From the NCBI GenBank assembly GCA_022497145.1, contig MU385855.1:1302001-1366000 (forward strand): a stretch of DNA of 64,000 bases, read 5' to 3'. Shown piece after piece: positions 10,759 through 22,293 of this stretch. The translations under genes and the position numbers were made by a program. The notes below the pieces were generated by a model. That model was given only the letters and a program-made list of their open reading frames with translations, had not been told where the DNA came from and did no database searches. Position 1 is the stretch's first letter; each line of letters starts with the position of its first letter. Source of the DNA: Rostrohypoxylon terebratum (lineage: Eukaryota > Ascomycota > Sordariomycetes > Xylariales > Hypoxylaceae).

Positions 10759-13700
10759 TCTCGATATTGTGTGTGGAGAGTGAAGACAACGAATACACAT
10801 GATTTTCGCGGGATTTCGGAACAAAATACCTTTTAACCTGGTAGAGGTTGGCGAAATGCGTAACTACCAACGTCACCGGTGGTCGAATGATCCCAGCCGG
10901 AGTTACGATTATGAGACAGTCGTCGGAAGTCCATTTTGATATGGATGTCCGTGAAATAGTCAGGCCAAAAAGCAAGGAGATTGACTAGAAAGCATCTCCA
11001 TACACAACACAAAACCTGCTCACTACCCTTGCCTAGAGTTTGAATAGGGGTAAACTTCGACGTTGAAATTATCTACTTTGGATTTCTAAGTAGAAGTAGG
11101 ACGTAGCTATGCACGACGTAAGCATCACTTGACAAATATTTGTGAGTCGCGAAGAAGAATTGGTCGAGGATGGGAGAGAACCCCCTTCCTCAATCATATT
11201 ACCAGCCGCACCCCAATTTCGATGTCCGGATCATCAATTGTGCGTGTCTTCTCCGAGTTTTGAGACATTGGCCCGGCCAGAGCAAGGGAACAAGTCCGGC
11301 TGGGAGCTTAATACTACTAGTAGTATTATTAAAGTGCTCTCGTATTGGAAAAGCAAAAGTCCTGGTTACCTCATGTATTACTTGATAGTCTCTCCACAAC
11401 TCGTACTGGACACAAATGATTTGTAGGTAGGTGGGATGCGATGCTTTTGCCGGAGTGCGAGGCTCTAGCCTGTTCACCACCCGAACGGGTTGGGCGAATA
11501 TTAAAATCAACCTCTTCGACGTTCCTCTTCACGGAATCAATCAGTACCATTGCCATCTTAGAGGTGTACATGGCAGCCCAATTGGGCAGATGTCAAATGA
11601 GGCTGGTATTCTAGGTAATTTGACGAAACGTGTGCCTTGACACCTCAACACCTCAAGAGCTAGCAGTTGGACCATGCCATTGGATCCCTCACCCCGCCAT
11701 CCCTCATTCCTTTGCTTCCCATCGGAAAAGAGAATCTTATCAGATCGAGACCCGCACGATGATTGGGGACCGCTAGTGTAGTGTGTAAATGGCTCGTCAG
11801 ACGGATCACACGTGGCGTGACCGGCGTCGAACAGTCCCGGAATTGTTGAGGTGAGCATAATTTTAAGCGAGAGGAGCTCCCTTTCTTTCTTTTTTCTATC
11901 ACCCCTTTCACAGCCTTGATTCTCAAGGTGAGGTAATTGTCGGTGAGATCAGGGGTTCATACCGTCATACGATCGATGGAACGTTTCGAAACGCGCGGAG
12001 AGCGAAATGGTCTTACTTTAGAAGGCATTGCCGAATTACTTTGTGGATCAATATTGAGCCTCATTGCGAAAACAGCCCTTTAACCTTACAAGCTCTCACC
12101 AGCCCTTGCTTAGGCTTGCTTGTCAAAGTTACCGAACGGAGGATTTTAATCTTTTCGGTAACTGGACTCATTTCCGGGGAATTGGATGATGAGGTCAAGT
12201 TCAAGTTTCTTTTTTTTTTTTATCTGATTGATTCCAATTTGACTTCTGTATTTCCGCGCCAATGTAACCTTAGTCAGATGAAAATTGGAGCTAAACACGA
12301 TACGTATCCCGTTGATCCGATATCGGCAATCATATGTACTTGAGCATTTAATCAATCAGTACATCTATACTTCACATGTGCACTGATCAGATTGATAAAA
12401 TCTTGTACTCCGTGCGGCTAGACCAAACTTTGCTTAAGTTTGTCAGACTGATTGATTAGATTAGGTATCTACGTACCTAGTACTAGCAGTATTATTGCCC
12501 GGTTGATCCTCCGATCCGCCATTCCTTCAAGCAAATCAAACAGAGAGAAGTCGTGTTACTTCATCGGGCTGAACGACCTCATCGTTTCACTGTCCCGCAT
12601 ACTGTGCATCTAGAATCTGGAAATCTTTTCCGACATTTGTACAATTCTACATTACTATATTTGAAATTGCTACAACTTATACCGTAGGAAGGAGTAGTCG
12701 AGGGTAATCTTCAGCTTTTTTTGCTATTGCTTACATGCTCAAAAAGACCGCTCGACTATATCATTCTCTTTGCTTATGATCGCATTGTCGGCTAGGTCCA
12801 CCGGTCGCGTAGAAGGCATAGGAGGCGTAAGGAGCCATCGAGGCTTTAGACCACACCGCCTATCAATAAGCCTCGATATGACGATTGGTACGACTTGAGG
12901 TCGACACGGGTTACCCGAAGATGGCACTAAATTTTTTTATCAGATAATATGTTGGTTCCGCTTATCGTCAGACGAAATAAAAACCAGGCGCATCAAGATA
13001 GGATACCCGAGATTACCAGATCGGGCAAGAGCCTGATCAGTGAAAATATCAATTAACACGACAATAGTGTCGTTTTTTTGTAGATATTCAAACGAATGAG
13101 GTTTGTCTCGGCATCTTGGACCCGTCGGGGTCCAAATCCCTACTCTACCGAACCGGTGCTGGTGTTACACGTACCGAGGAAGAGAGGATACCTAATACCT
13201 ACATAGTAGTACCTAGTAGTGTAGGTAGGCTGGTCGCTGGCCCACGTTCAGATGATGACACCGTAGTCGCATCGTTCGGGTATGTAAGAGCCCCAATTTT
13301 ATGGGGGTTCTGGGAGGAGGAGATCCGGGGTAACGGGCAGCAGCAGAACGACAGACCAATGCAAGAGAGCCAGATAGACAGGTGACGAAATATTGTGCAA
13401 TACTTGACGAGCCAACCAGACATTATTTGCACCAATGTCGGCTCTGCGAGTAGGCATTGCATACATCATATGGTTACTACTACTGCGGGCAGCCGATGAG
13501 GGTGCATCAGAAAATCTGATAAGCATTGTGGTGAGTACCTATACCTAACATCATTCTAACGCCCCTATCCAAGCCATCCTGACCTTCTTGGCTGCTTCGT
13601 CATCAACAGCTTCGTCATCAACAAAAATAAAAAGGGGGTTCAAACAACTTGCCTAAATACCTAGTAATTGTAAATTTCTATTCATGGGAAATGCAAGGAA

Positions 13701-15077
13701 TTGTCTCATATATATATATTTTTTTTAAAAAACAGGCAGTATTCGTGGCAAGCAAGATAATGTAAGACAAGTAAAAGCATCGACATAATAATACTGTACC
13801 TACCTATGTAGGTAATTTCGGGAGATTGGTTGTTATACTAGGTAGGTAATGAAATTGCTTAGTTAGAGTATAGGTACCTATATATGCACGATCTTATCAC
13901 ATCAAGATCAGTAAATTAGTAGTAACGTCCCGCAGATAGACAACTGTCGACAAGAACTTACATAGTGTAGAAGTGCAGCTTCGGCCAGGATCGGGGCCCC
14001 ACTTAGCTTCACATGGCTTTATACTATGTAGGTAGTACATAGTATGGCTTTACCTAACATCTATTACTACCTACTTGAGTCTTGTTGATAGACTTCGACG
14101 GACTGGGCAGTCACGCGTGTTTTAGGTTCAATTACTACTACATATGTAGTAGTAGAATCAGGTACGGTACACAGTATTAAATATACACAGGGCTTTGAGT
14201 AGTTTTTTTTTTCCCTTTTGACTCGGGCTATTAGACTTTACCACTCACTTCCTTGGCCATTTCGTATTTAACTGATCGATAACAATCGGCAAGAGCGTAC
14301 TGTAAGACCCAGATTCTTGCCCACTGTTGTCCACAATCGTCTACAGTCATTCCACTTACCTATAATTGTTGATGCAAGTAAATCTGGCCATCTGATAGCA
14401 TTAGCCCTAGGATTTTTTGACTTTTGCCCCCCTTATCCTTGTTATCCTTGTTAACCTCGTAACCCCTGTCATCATCATTTTCAACAAATCCGCGACGATT
14501 GAAATATTTCTAGATCGGCACCCATTTTCTAAAGAAATTTCCTTACTAACCAGCCTGTCCCCCTCCAACCCTTTCCAATCCCTTCAACAAGCAACTCAGG
14601 ACTTCACGGTCACGATATTATCGTGCACTACGGTCCCCTCCCTTTTTCTTGAGTCTGCCCTGTGCGCTGTTATCTCGGTCTGTCGACTTTATTAATTTAA
14701 ATCTCGACGTTTTGTTCTCGATTTCTTTGTTGTGTATTATTCTATTACCACACATCACCAGATCCATATCACTACACACCTTTGCCACCACTCCACTCCA
14801 CAGTTTCACCTACTGTACTGTCGACAACCCCCCTGGGCAAACACCACCAAAAAGGGACAGGACAATTCGACGACACGGCGCGCAAGAAAAAAAAAGATTC
14901 GTCTCCAAGTCCCGACCCCTCCCCCACTAATTTCCCCAGAATAACCGACTTGTCGGTAATAATTTGATTCTGGTGGTTTCGGTATAATTGGACTTAACCT
15001 GTCCAAGACCTTCTCAACTTCACACCAGCACGAAAAACTCTCTTCCCTAGAATATCGCTGTTATACTTTTGCTGGCC
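10759..15077. other. 4.3-kb intergenic region upstream of monooxygenase and reductase-like genes
   Basis: This region lies between two divergently transcribed genes and should contain both promoters. I see no gene. A perfect 18-bp palindrome of AATACTACT and its complement lies at about 11310-11327. A 12-bp inverted repeat, TAATCAATCAGT, is at 12349-12360 and 12447-12458. Other contents are dispersed TACCTA/TAGGTA palindromes (13190-13225, 13795-13880, 14010-14160) and a long pyrimidine-rich leader from about 14520 to 15060 just before the reductase-like gene, as often seen in fungal promoters and 5' UTRs. Confidence 0.55.
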
Positions 15078-16919
15078 ATGTCTCTTGGCATTGAGCATCA
15101 GCTGGGTGACCCGGCGGCCGGCTATGCGTCGGAGGAAGAGACTCGTGCCCCCTCGATTGCCCCTTCTCTAACCTATTCAGACGACTCTGAAGATCAGGAT
15201 GAGCCTCAACCACCCGAGGTCACTGCCCGACGACGGCGCGCGTCTACGAGACTAATTGCGCAGAACCCGGCAGATGTACAACGAATTACTGGCGAATCCA
15301 CCCAGCAATTGCTCGATCGCTGCTGTGGCGGTGGTTGCTGCATGAACTCACAGCTAAGGAGAGAAGGATTAGAGTACGAACATGTCCCGCTTCCGGACAA
15401 TGACGCCTTTCGTTCTCTTGGATTGAAGATTGATGAAATCCCCACCACCTTAACCAAGATTCCGGATGTGCCTGAACAGACCACCTTCCTTCAATCCATT
15501 CAACGTGTCTCGTCAAGCCTCCCGTCGCCTACTGACTCCGCAATTTCTCTCGGAAGCCAACCCAATTCGCCGTCTGTTGAGACCGCCCTTCAGAAGCTTG
15601 TCCTCGAGGACCTTGATACGACGATACAACCTCCGTCCTTCGTCCAGCCGCATGCCCCTTATCATGTCTTCCCGGCTCCAATTCACAACACCCGCGAATT
15701 GACGAAGGAAGGCGCCGAGAAGCGCACATTCCACTTTGACATTGATATAACCGACTACCCCCACGAAGAAGGAGTAGACTTCAAGGTTGGCGGTGCCATT
15801 GGTCTTTATGCTCCGAACGACTCTGTTGCCGTTGAACAAGTCCTCGACTTGCTCCTAGTTCCGCGATTCTTGCGAAGTAAACCTGTCTTACTACGCACTA
15901 CGCGTGGTCGCTGGCCTACTGTCTGGGGTGAAGATCAGGCCCGAGAGCTGGTCACCACTCGAAGAGATCTGCTCACATGGTGTTCCGATATTCAATCGTA
16001 TCCTCCTACCAAGGCTCTTCTACGAATCCTTGCCGAACATGCCATTGACCCCAATGAGAAGAAGATCCTTCTCTTCCTTTGTTCTAGTGAGGGGCAAGGA
16101 GCATTTTGCGATCTGCGCACTGGACCGCATATCTCTCTTGTTCAGCTCCTGAACGCCTTCCCATCTGCTAAACCTCCACTAGACTTGGTGTTCTCGGTTC
16201 TCCAGCAACTGATGCCACGATTTTATTCCCTGTCAAATGATCCCCACGAGTCTTACGAGATTCGCGACGGAAAGCAACACCGCCTTATTGAGATAGCTGT
16301 CACCGTTCATGAGACGGGTGACTGGCGGGCGGGCACCCGAACGGGTGTAGGTTCAGGTTTCCTTGAGCGCCAGTCTCGCAAGTTTATGGAACTTCGACGT
16401 GCTGGAATTAGCACCCCTCGCCTCTATGCCCCTATCTTCAAGGGACTCATGGCCAATCCACTAGCTAAGGAATTTGTGTCTGATGGCCCGATGCTCCTGA
16501 TTGGCGCTGGTGTCGGCATCGCACCGTTCCGTGGCTTCGTCCAGCACCGCCTGAAGAATGCCAACTGTGCCAACAAGGTATGGGTTCTCCAAGGCATCCG
16601 GGACTCGCTCGTCGACGAGCTATATGGCGGAGAGTGGGGCGTACACGAGGATAGAGTCAAGAAGGTCGTTCAAAGCCGACGCGGGGAGAGTCGCTACGTC
16701 CAAGATGAGGTTGTTCATCAAGCAGACCTCGTCTGGACCATCATCAACTCCGTAGACGGCCGTGTCTTCGTCTGCGGTAGCTCCAAGGGCATGGGTGAAG
16801 GTGTCGAGGAGGCGCTCATCAAGGTGGCTATCAAGAAGGGCAACCTCGAGCATGATGAGGCTGCAAAATTCTGGAATTTGAAGAGAGATGTTGGACAGTA
16901 TATCACCGAGACGTGGTAG
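15078..16919 (+). CDS. FAD/NADPH cytochrome P450 reductase-like protein lacking a flavodoxin domain (613 aa)
   Basis: The start is ATG 15078 (MSLGIEHQLGDPAAGY). The C-terminal 400 residues form a complete FNR-like module with connecting domain. FAD-binding RFYSLSN is at 381-387, the FAD diphosphate-binding segment GVGSGFLERQ near 423, NADPH-binding GAGVGIAPFR at 476-485 and VCGSSKGMG at 565-573, ending in Tyr-x-Thr-Glu-Thr-Trp. The last Trp matches the aromatic residue that stacks on FAD in P450 reductases. The FMN/flavodoxin domain of true P450 reductases and sulfite reductase flavoproteins is absent. The first 200 residues are instead acidic and Ser/Pro-rich and contain a cysteine cluster CCGGGCC at 82-88. 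It could pass electrons from NADPH to a separate carrier such as a flavodoxin, a cytochrome b5 or an Fe-S protein; the partner is unknown. It is a single-exon gene with a long pyrimidine-rich leader. Confidence 0.9.
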   Translation: MSLGIEHQLGDPAAGYASEEETRAPSIAPSLTYSDDSEDQDEPQPPEVTARRRRASTRLIAQNPADVQRITGESTQQLLDRCCGGGCCMNSQLRREGLEYEHVPLPDNDAFRSLGLKIDEIPTTLTKIPDVPEQTTFLQSIQRVSSSLPSPTDSAISLGSQPNSPSVETALQKLVLEDLDTTIQPPSFVQPHAPYHVFPAPIHNTRELTKEGAEKRTFHFDIDITDYPHEEGVDFKVGGAIGLYAPNDSVAVEQVLDLLLVPRFLRSKPVLLRTTRGRWPTVWGEDQARELVTTRRDLLTWCSDIQSYPPTKALLRILAEHAIDPNEKKILLFLCSSEGQGAFCDLRTGPHISLVQLLNAFPSAKPPLDLVFSVLQQLMPRFYSLSNDPHESYEIRDGKQHRLIEIAVTVHETGDWRAGTRTGVGSGFLERQSRKFMELRRAGISTPRLYAPIFKGLMANPLAKEFVSDGPMLLIGAGVGIAPFRGFVQHRLKNANCANKVWVLQGIRDSLVDELYGGEWGVHEDRVKKVVQSRRGESRYVQDEVVHQADLVWTIINSVDGRVFVCGSSKGMGEGVEEALIKVAIKKGNLEHDEAAKFWNLKRDVGQYITETW

Positions 16920-19337
16920 CCGCACCCGCCTTCCCAACAGGCTACGGCAATGAGGTCGTGCTGACACCGGACCCTAATAGCGGTTCAATGGTTCTTTTAA
17001 GGACCAGGCGTCTATGAGAATTCCGTTTTTCTAATCATCAAACGTGGCGTTCTGAAAATCACGTAGAGGTCTGGCGTTCGTTTCAGCTGGGAAAGGCTGG
17101 ACTGGTCGGGTTCATAATTATGGAGTGGCATTTCATCGATTAATGGCATCAAGGGAGTTTGCATATGAGGACGCTCGGAACCCCCCAAAAGGCAGTCAGG
17201 TAAAAGGTGGAGACGCAATGCGATTCTTTACGTACGAAGTTTTACGCAATGCTTCCTTTCTCTCGATGAAAAATGGGAGACTGTACATAGGAATTGCGCC
17301 GCGTACCAACTACATAAAACTACATAATTCTATCATGGCATCAAGTAATATCCCTTGCTTATTATTTCTTACACCGTCGCGCCCCCACAGAACCCGTTTG
17401 GCATAGAATGTAGCCATCTTAAGATTCTTGAGTTGCTATGTAATATAAGCTTCTGACTGGGTACATACGATAGGTCGAAACCCAAGAAAATTACCGGATG
17501 CGGAAAGCATCCAAATCCCACGCCGCAGGATTAGTGTGCCGATTGGCCGTTCCGTCAGCTTTTGGTGTGCAGATCTGTCTTGACTGGAGGTCTAATAAGC
17601 CATCTAGGTGACGTGACGTATGGGGTTTAGTTAAAAGAATGTGTAATCATATCCTTCTTACACTCCACATCAACATGTCTGTCTCAATAATAATAACGAT
17701 ATAGAGTATACAGAGTAGAGACACAGCGCACGTGGGAGGAACGGTTATACAGGCGGACGGGTGATACGGAAAATTAGGATACTTGTGCTCGTATCAGTGC
17801 CGATCTGTGTAATTAGCAGCACTGCCCCTTTTGACCTTTTTTTTTGACCCTTTTGAAAACATCACATATTTGTTCCCCGATTCCAAGCCATGACCGAGAC
17901 ACCGAGACGCCTACGAACCAGGAATATATGAGAATTTAATCAAAAACCACGCGAATTAATGAATTGCATGATGCAGAGAAGGTCAGGTAGCATCGAATAA
18001 GCGCCGGGAGCAGGCAATTCACTTATATTCCCGCCCTCAAGCGAGTTGCCGAACGCGCAAAGGCGGCTAAACAGGCGATGCCAATCGACTTCATATGAAT
18101 CGCGGGGTAAAAAAAAAAAAAGGGGGGGAGCATGGAAAAGGCATAGCAGGTAAGACGAGCCTTCTCTTTTCCCTTCAGGGCGTATGAAAAGAGCCGCATG
18201 CATGTCGCCTAAGAAAATAACGGAGCATTTGAGGAAATGCGACGTATCACAAGAAAAGACGACGAAACAGGGAAGATAAAAAAAAAGAAGGGCAAAGAGA
18301 AGGTAAGTAGGTAATAATAAGGGAGATTACAAAATTCGCCGGTCTTTTTTTTTTTTTTTTCTCCAGATCGAGGCAGATGATTTTTTTCTACGTCAAGTAG
18401 TTCAGAGTGCAGACGGCGGACGGCGGACGATGCATCGAATCGACAGACCTGACTACCAAAGTACCTTTCGTGGCTTTGATTTGGTTAATGGTTAGGCAGG
18501 CTAGGTCAAGGAGTCAAGGAGTCAAGGAATCAAGGCAGAGTTTGGATTTCAAATTGTTTGGAAATCAGGCCGATGCTACTGGCATTTAGATTATGAATAA
18601 ATGTGTAAGCAGAAGGGATGTCGCCATTCGGCCTTGACCGTCTCTTTTGCGCTATCACATCCTGCGGATAACATACCTAGGTCCTATGTAAGTACTAATA
18701 TAGGTATGTAGTACATAATTTCAGACCCACTTTCAAAACAAGCGCTTACCGAAACCTTGAACTTGCCTTGCCAGTCTGCCAGTCTGCAAGCACGATAGTG
18801 CTTTTGCATATCCATAGGTACCTACCTAGTATGTGCTTAGATATGTATGTACCTATACACATGTATATCAATATTGAGGGACTCGGGTGAGCACAAGGCA
18901 GAAAACACAGGTAGGTACTACTAGGTAGGTAGGTAAACATTACACTGGACAGAACCTTATCCGAATGTCTCAGCCCGTCATGCGGGATATAATATAGGTA
19001 GGTACTATGTGGACGTGTTACCGTTGTGCACAAAGCTAATTCCGCGTGTCTAGGTACCTATGTATTGTACCTTTTAGCAGTATCCGAATATTCAAAACAT
19101 TGAACGCCTGAACCGTTACCTAGTAGGTGATAGATGCGTACCAGCCGGCCACGAAAAACAACGGATAAACCGCGGATGTTGATTATGGTGTATAGGTACC
19201 TACTAGCTAGTACATAGTAGGCTAGTAGCAGTAGTACTACTGAGATGGATGTATACCTATACGACATGTGCTTTTTTCTGCTTGGTAATTTGATGATATT
19301 ACCGCTTTCTTATCAAGGCTTACATACATTAGCTACG

Positions 19338-19360
19338 TAGGACCTAGGACCTAGGGACCT
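19338..19360. repeat. CCTAGG palindromic motif cluster
   Basis: The block reads GTAGGACCTAGGACCTAGGG: overlapping CCTAGG palindromes spaced by AC. It is one of many like it, all in non-coding DNA. Confidence 0.7.
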
Positions 19361-20027
19361 TACCTAAGTAATGTATTGTACGATTTACCAAGGAGAGCAA
19401 TTACCAATATGGAAATAACCAACCTCCCAGCCTCCCCAACCTTGAAATGTACCTAGGACCTAGGTAGATCGATCGACCTTACGTGATTAATGCAAGAAAG
19501 AGATAGCCGGACACAAGGTAAAGTTGGTAAGGAAAGTAAGGAAGGTGCCCACCTACCCCTCCGTCCATTACTTCTCTCTTAATAATATTATGAGGGATTC
19601 TTCATGTGCGTCAGCGGGGGCATTAGACACACTAAGAAGGTAGCCCGGGAGGGGGACCACTATGTACATATGACATATGTACATTGTATATCACATATTA
19701 TCGTACATTTTGTAGGGTAAGTAAGGTACATCCATTGGTAATTGTATTGTACCATATTAGTACATGGAGAATAGTACCTAGCGTCCACGGTGCTTCTGGA
19801 CAGTTCTCCTTCCCTCTAGCATCTTTCTTTTCATCCCGCCTACTTAGCACCTACTACTAGGTAGTTTCCATTCCTGCCATGCTTTAACCCATAAGCTCCC
19901 TCCATGTCCTAGCTCCATTCATCCCACTTGCCGGTTTGACAAAGGGGTTTTGTTTTTCTAATAGCGTTGTCGCTTTCCGTTACGTTGGAAGGTTAGAACC
20001 TTGGAACCTTGGAACCTTGCAAAAAAA

Positions 20028-20033
20028 TATATA
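20028..20033 (+). promoter_or_regulatory. TATATA element immediately before the first nitroreductase ATG
   Basis: The TATATA hexamer follows an A7 run and ends eight bases before ATG 20041. If it acts as a TATA box, transcription would start downstream of this ATG, and the first ATG of such a message would be 20302. Its function is inferred from position only. Confidence 0.35.
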
Positions 20034-20040
20034 GACCACG

Positions 20041-20994
20041 ATGCGCCCGCACATTGTAACTTCTGCCGTCTTTTCCTTCTCTAGACTTACCACCACCACC
20101 ACCACCACCTCTGCCACCTCTACCACCTCGGTCACATCTCGCGTAACTAAGGCTCTCTTAACTTCCAACTCATCCCTTAAAACCCTCTCGGTAGCAACTT
20201 GTCCTTCACAGAGACTATTCTCCTCTACCGCTTCCCAGTGCACCCCTAAACCCTCGACGACACCCTCCGCCTCCCACAACGCAAACGCAAACGCAAACAC
20301 AATGGCTACTCCTATCCTCGAGCTCGCCAAGTCCCGCCGCACGCACTACGCGCTTAACAAGGAGCTTCCCATCTCTAAGGACCGCGTCCAGGAAATCGTC
20401 AAGGAAGCTCTCCGCCAAACCCCCTCGTCCTTCAACTCCCAGTCCACCCGTGTCGTGGTCCTCTTCGGTGCCGAGCACGACAAGCTGTGGGACATTACCA
20501 CTAGCATCCTAAAGACTATCGTTCCCGAGAACTCCTGGGACGCCACAGCTCAACGTATGAACGGCTTCAAGGCTGGTGCCGGAACTGTAGGTCCCCTTTT
20601 TTTCCCCATTACATTTCCCACTACGACAGTAACAAAATTCCCTATTTATTAGCAACAAAACTAATGCGCCAAATAGGTTCTGTTCTTTGATGACCAGAAC
20701 TCCGTCAACAGCATGCAGGAGAAGTACGCCCTCTATGCCGACAAGTTCCCCGGCTGGGCCGAGCAATCCGACGCCATGACCCAATACCTCGTCTGGACCG
20801 CCCTTAACGCCGAGGGTGTCGGCGCCAACCTTCAGCACTACAACCCCCTCATCGACAACAAGGTTGCCAGCGAGTGGAAGATTGCCGAAAACTGGAAGCT
20901 CAACGCCCAGCTCGTCTTCGGTGGCCGCGCCGGCAAGCCCGGCGACAAGGACTTCCTTCCCATTGAGGACCGCTACAAGGTCTTCGGTGCTTAA
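20041..20994 (+). CDS. FRM2/HBN1-type nitroreductase with N-terminal mitochondrial-type leader (2 exons, 287 aa)
   Basis: Exons are 20041-20586 and 20677-20994. The 90-nt intron has a GTAGGT donor, an AACTAATG branch site and an AATAG acceptor, and joins GAGT to VLFFDDQNS. From residue 88 the protein is a fungal nitroreductase of the Frm2/Hbn1 type (MATPILELAKSRRTHYALN, SSFNSQSTRVVVLFG, GANLQHYNPLID). These FMN enzymes reduce nitroaromatics and are linked to lipid signalling and oxidative stress in yeast. The first 87 residues contain no Asp or Glu, are rich in Ser, Thr and Arg, and hold SQRLFSSTA, which matches an R-x-F-S cleavage site of the mitochondrial processing peptidase. The next ATG in any frame is 20302, at the usual family start. 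A TATATA element lies only eight bases before the first ATG. Both a mitochondrial and a cytosolic form are therefore likely; this is inference. Confidence 0.9.
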
Positions 20995-22293
20995 GCGTTT
21001 CCGATACGCCAAATCATCATCACCATCACCGCCACTGTTACTGTCGTCCTACCCCCATCCTTCCCCCACTCTACCCTCTCTCACGGCCGACAACAACTTG
21101 AGTCTCCCAATCTAATCGATTAATCGGTATTAAGTTACGTGTACGTATGTCGAAATGCATAAGGGAAGCCCGTCAATCATCATTATCATCATCTTGGAAA
21201 AGACAGGAATTGGATTCATTTTAGAGATGCTGTTCTAGATAGACGGGGCGGCAAGGGAACCCCACCCCCTCTCGTCGCGAAAAGAGGTCCTTAGACTGCT
21301 TAGTGCTTACCATCCACTTACTACTACTACCTCCTAGGAAGCGTTCAACACCACCTACTAGAATCATATATAACCAAGTAAAGTAGTGAAATCGATCAAA
21401 CCGAAGCGTCGCGGCGAGAGTGCTGTGTTTGGTGACTTGTCAGAGAGAATAGACGGAGATGATGTTTCTGGCTCAACCTAGAATCTGAATACCTAGGACC
21501 TAGGACCTAATATCCAACCTATGCGTGCCACTGGCAGACTGGGTCGCACATCTTATGATAACCAGTCATGGGACTCGAAGGTTACCCGTGGGACCAGGTA
21601 GCGATCCCATAGTATAGTACCTTATCTACTATAATACAAGGATCCAAAGGAAGGTCGTTAATTGATGTCGAAACAAAGTTAGCCGCATGAGATAGCCAGC
21701 CGCACCGGTCAGGTAAGGTTGTTGTCGGGCAGGTCGGGGGAATGAAAATCATGTGACGGCCACATACCCACATACGACATACGGAACTGTGACGTGAGCC
21801 TGCATACACGACCTGGTGTCTTTAACGAACTAGGCTAGATTGCTTGTGTGCTTGTACGTAGTACCTGGGGTTTTGTATGCATGTAGGTAGGTAGGTAGAC
21901 ATGTATTATATCCATGGATCTATGGTCCCATGAAAAAGACGTCTCCTCAAGCAGGAGGCATGGAATGACGGATGATTGGAGCTATACCGATATATGGTCT
22001 GGTTCTTTTACAGAAGCCTTTCGTACGGTTGAGCCAAGATTCAAATATCTTCGTCCCTTTCAAGATACTAATTGAATAATGGCCCCTACTAATCTTACCT
22101 AGGAATACGCAATTGCACGAGAGAAGTTTGATGGTCTCGAAGAAGAAAAGATGTAATGATATATTACCGAACGAACAAACTTTTTCTTTTTTCTTACAAT
22201 GGCCAGCATCTATATATGTACCTGTATATACCCAACCTTCCCTTCTATTTTTAACAAAATATAAACATGAATACTAGTAAGATTTTCACTCCC
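20995..22293. other. Intergenic between convergent nitroreductase and IDO-reductase fusion genes
   Basis: This is the 3' flank of both convergent genes. It holds a CCTAGGACC palindrome run at 21491-21509 and a (GTAG)n tract at 21883-21899. No gene is seen. Confidence 0.55.
21491..21509. repeat. CCTAGG palindromic motif cluster
   Basis: The block reads ACCTAGGACCTAGGACCTA, three phased half-sites in the gap between two convergent genes. Confidence 0.7.

Larger units (their letters stand above)
16920..20040. other. 3.1-kb intergenic region between reductase-like and nitroreductase genes
   Basis: I see no coding sequence. Short homopolymers occur at 18109-18127 (A12 followed by G7) and 18343-18360 (T18). 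A 9-bp repeat of GGAGTCAAG is near 18506-18535. Palindromic clusters are at 18670-18720, 18810-18960, 19185-19250, 19338-19360, 19450-19467 and 19660-19760. The last bases before the next gene hold a triple CCTTGGAA repeat (19997-20020). Confidence 0.55.

Noticed and set aside
10759..10824. Longer N terminus for the monooxygenase
   Set aside because: The extra residues precede the Rossmann fold without resembling a targeting signal; the internal ATG at 10758 fits the family better, though ATG 10800 remains possible.
12349..12458. 12-bp inverted repeat that could be a second MITE
   Set aside because: The repeat is short, has no target-site duplication and the flanks do not extend the match; more likely a chance hairpin.
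20509..21012. 167-aa open frame on the minus strand rich in Gly, Val and Leu
   Set aside because: It is antisense to the nitroreductase, which has clear family motifs and splice sites on the plus strand.
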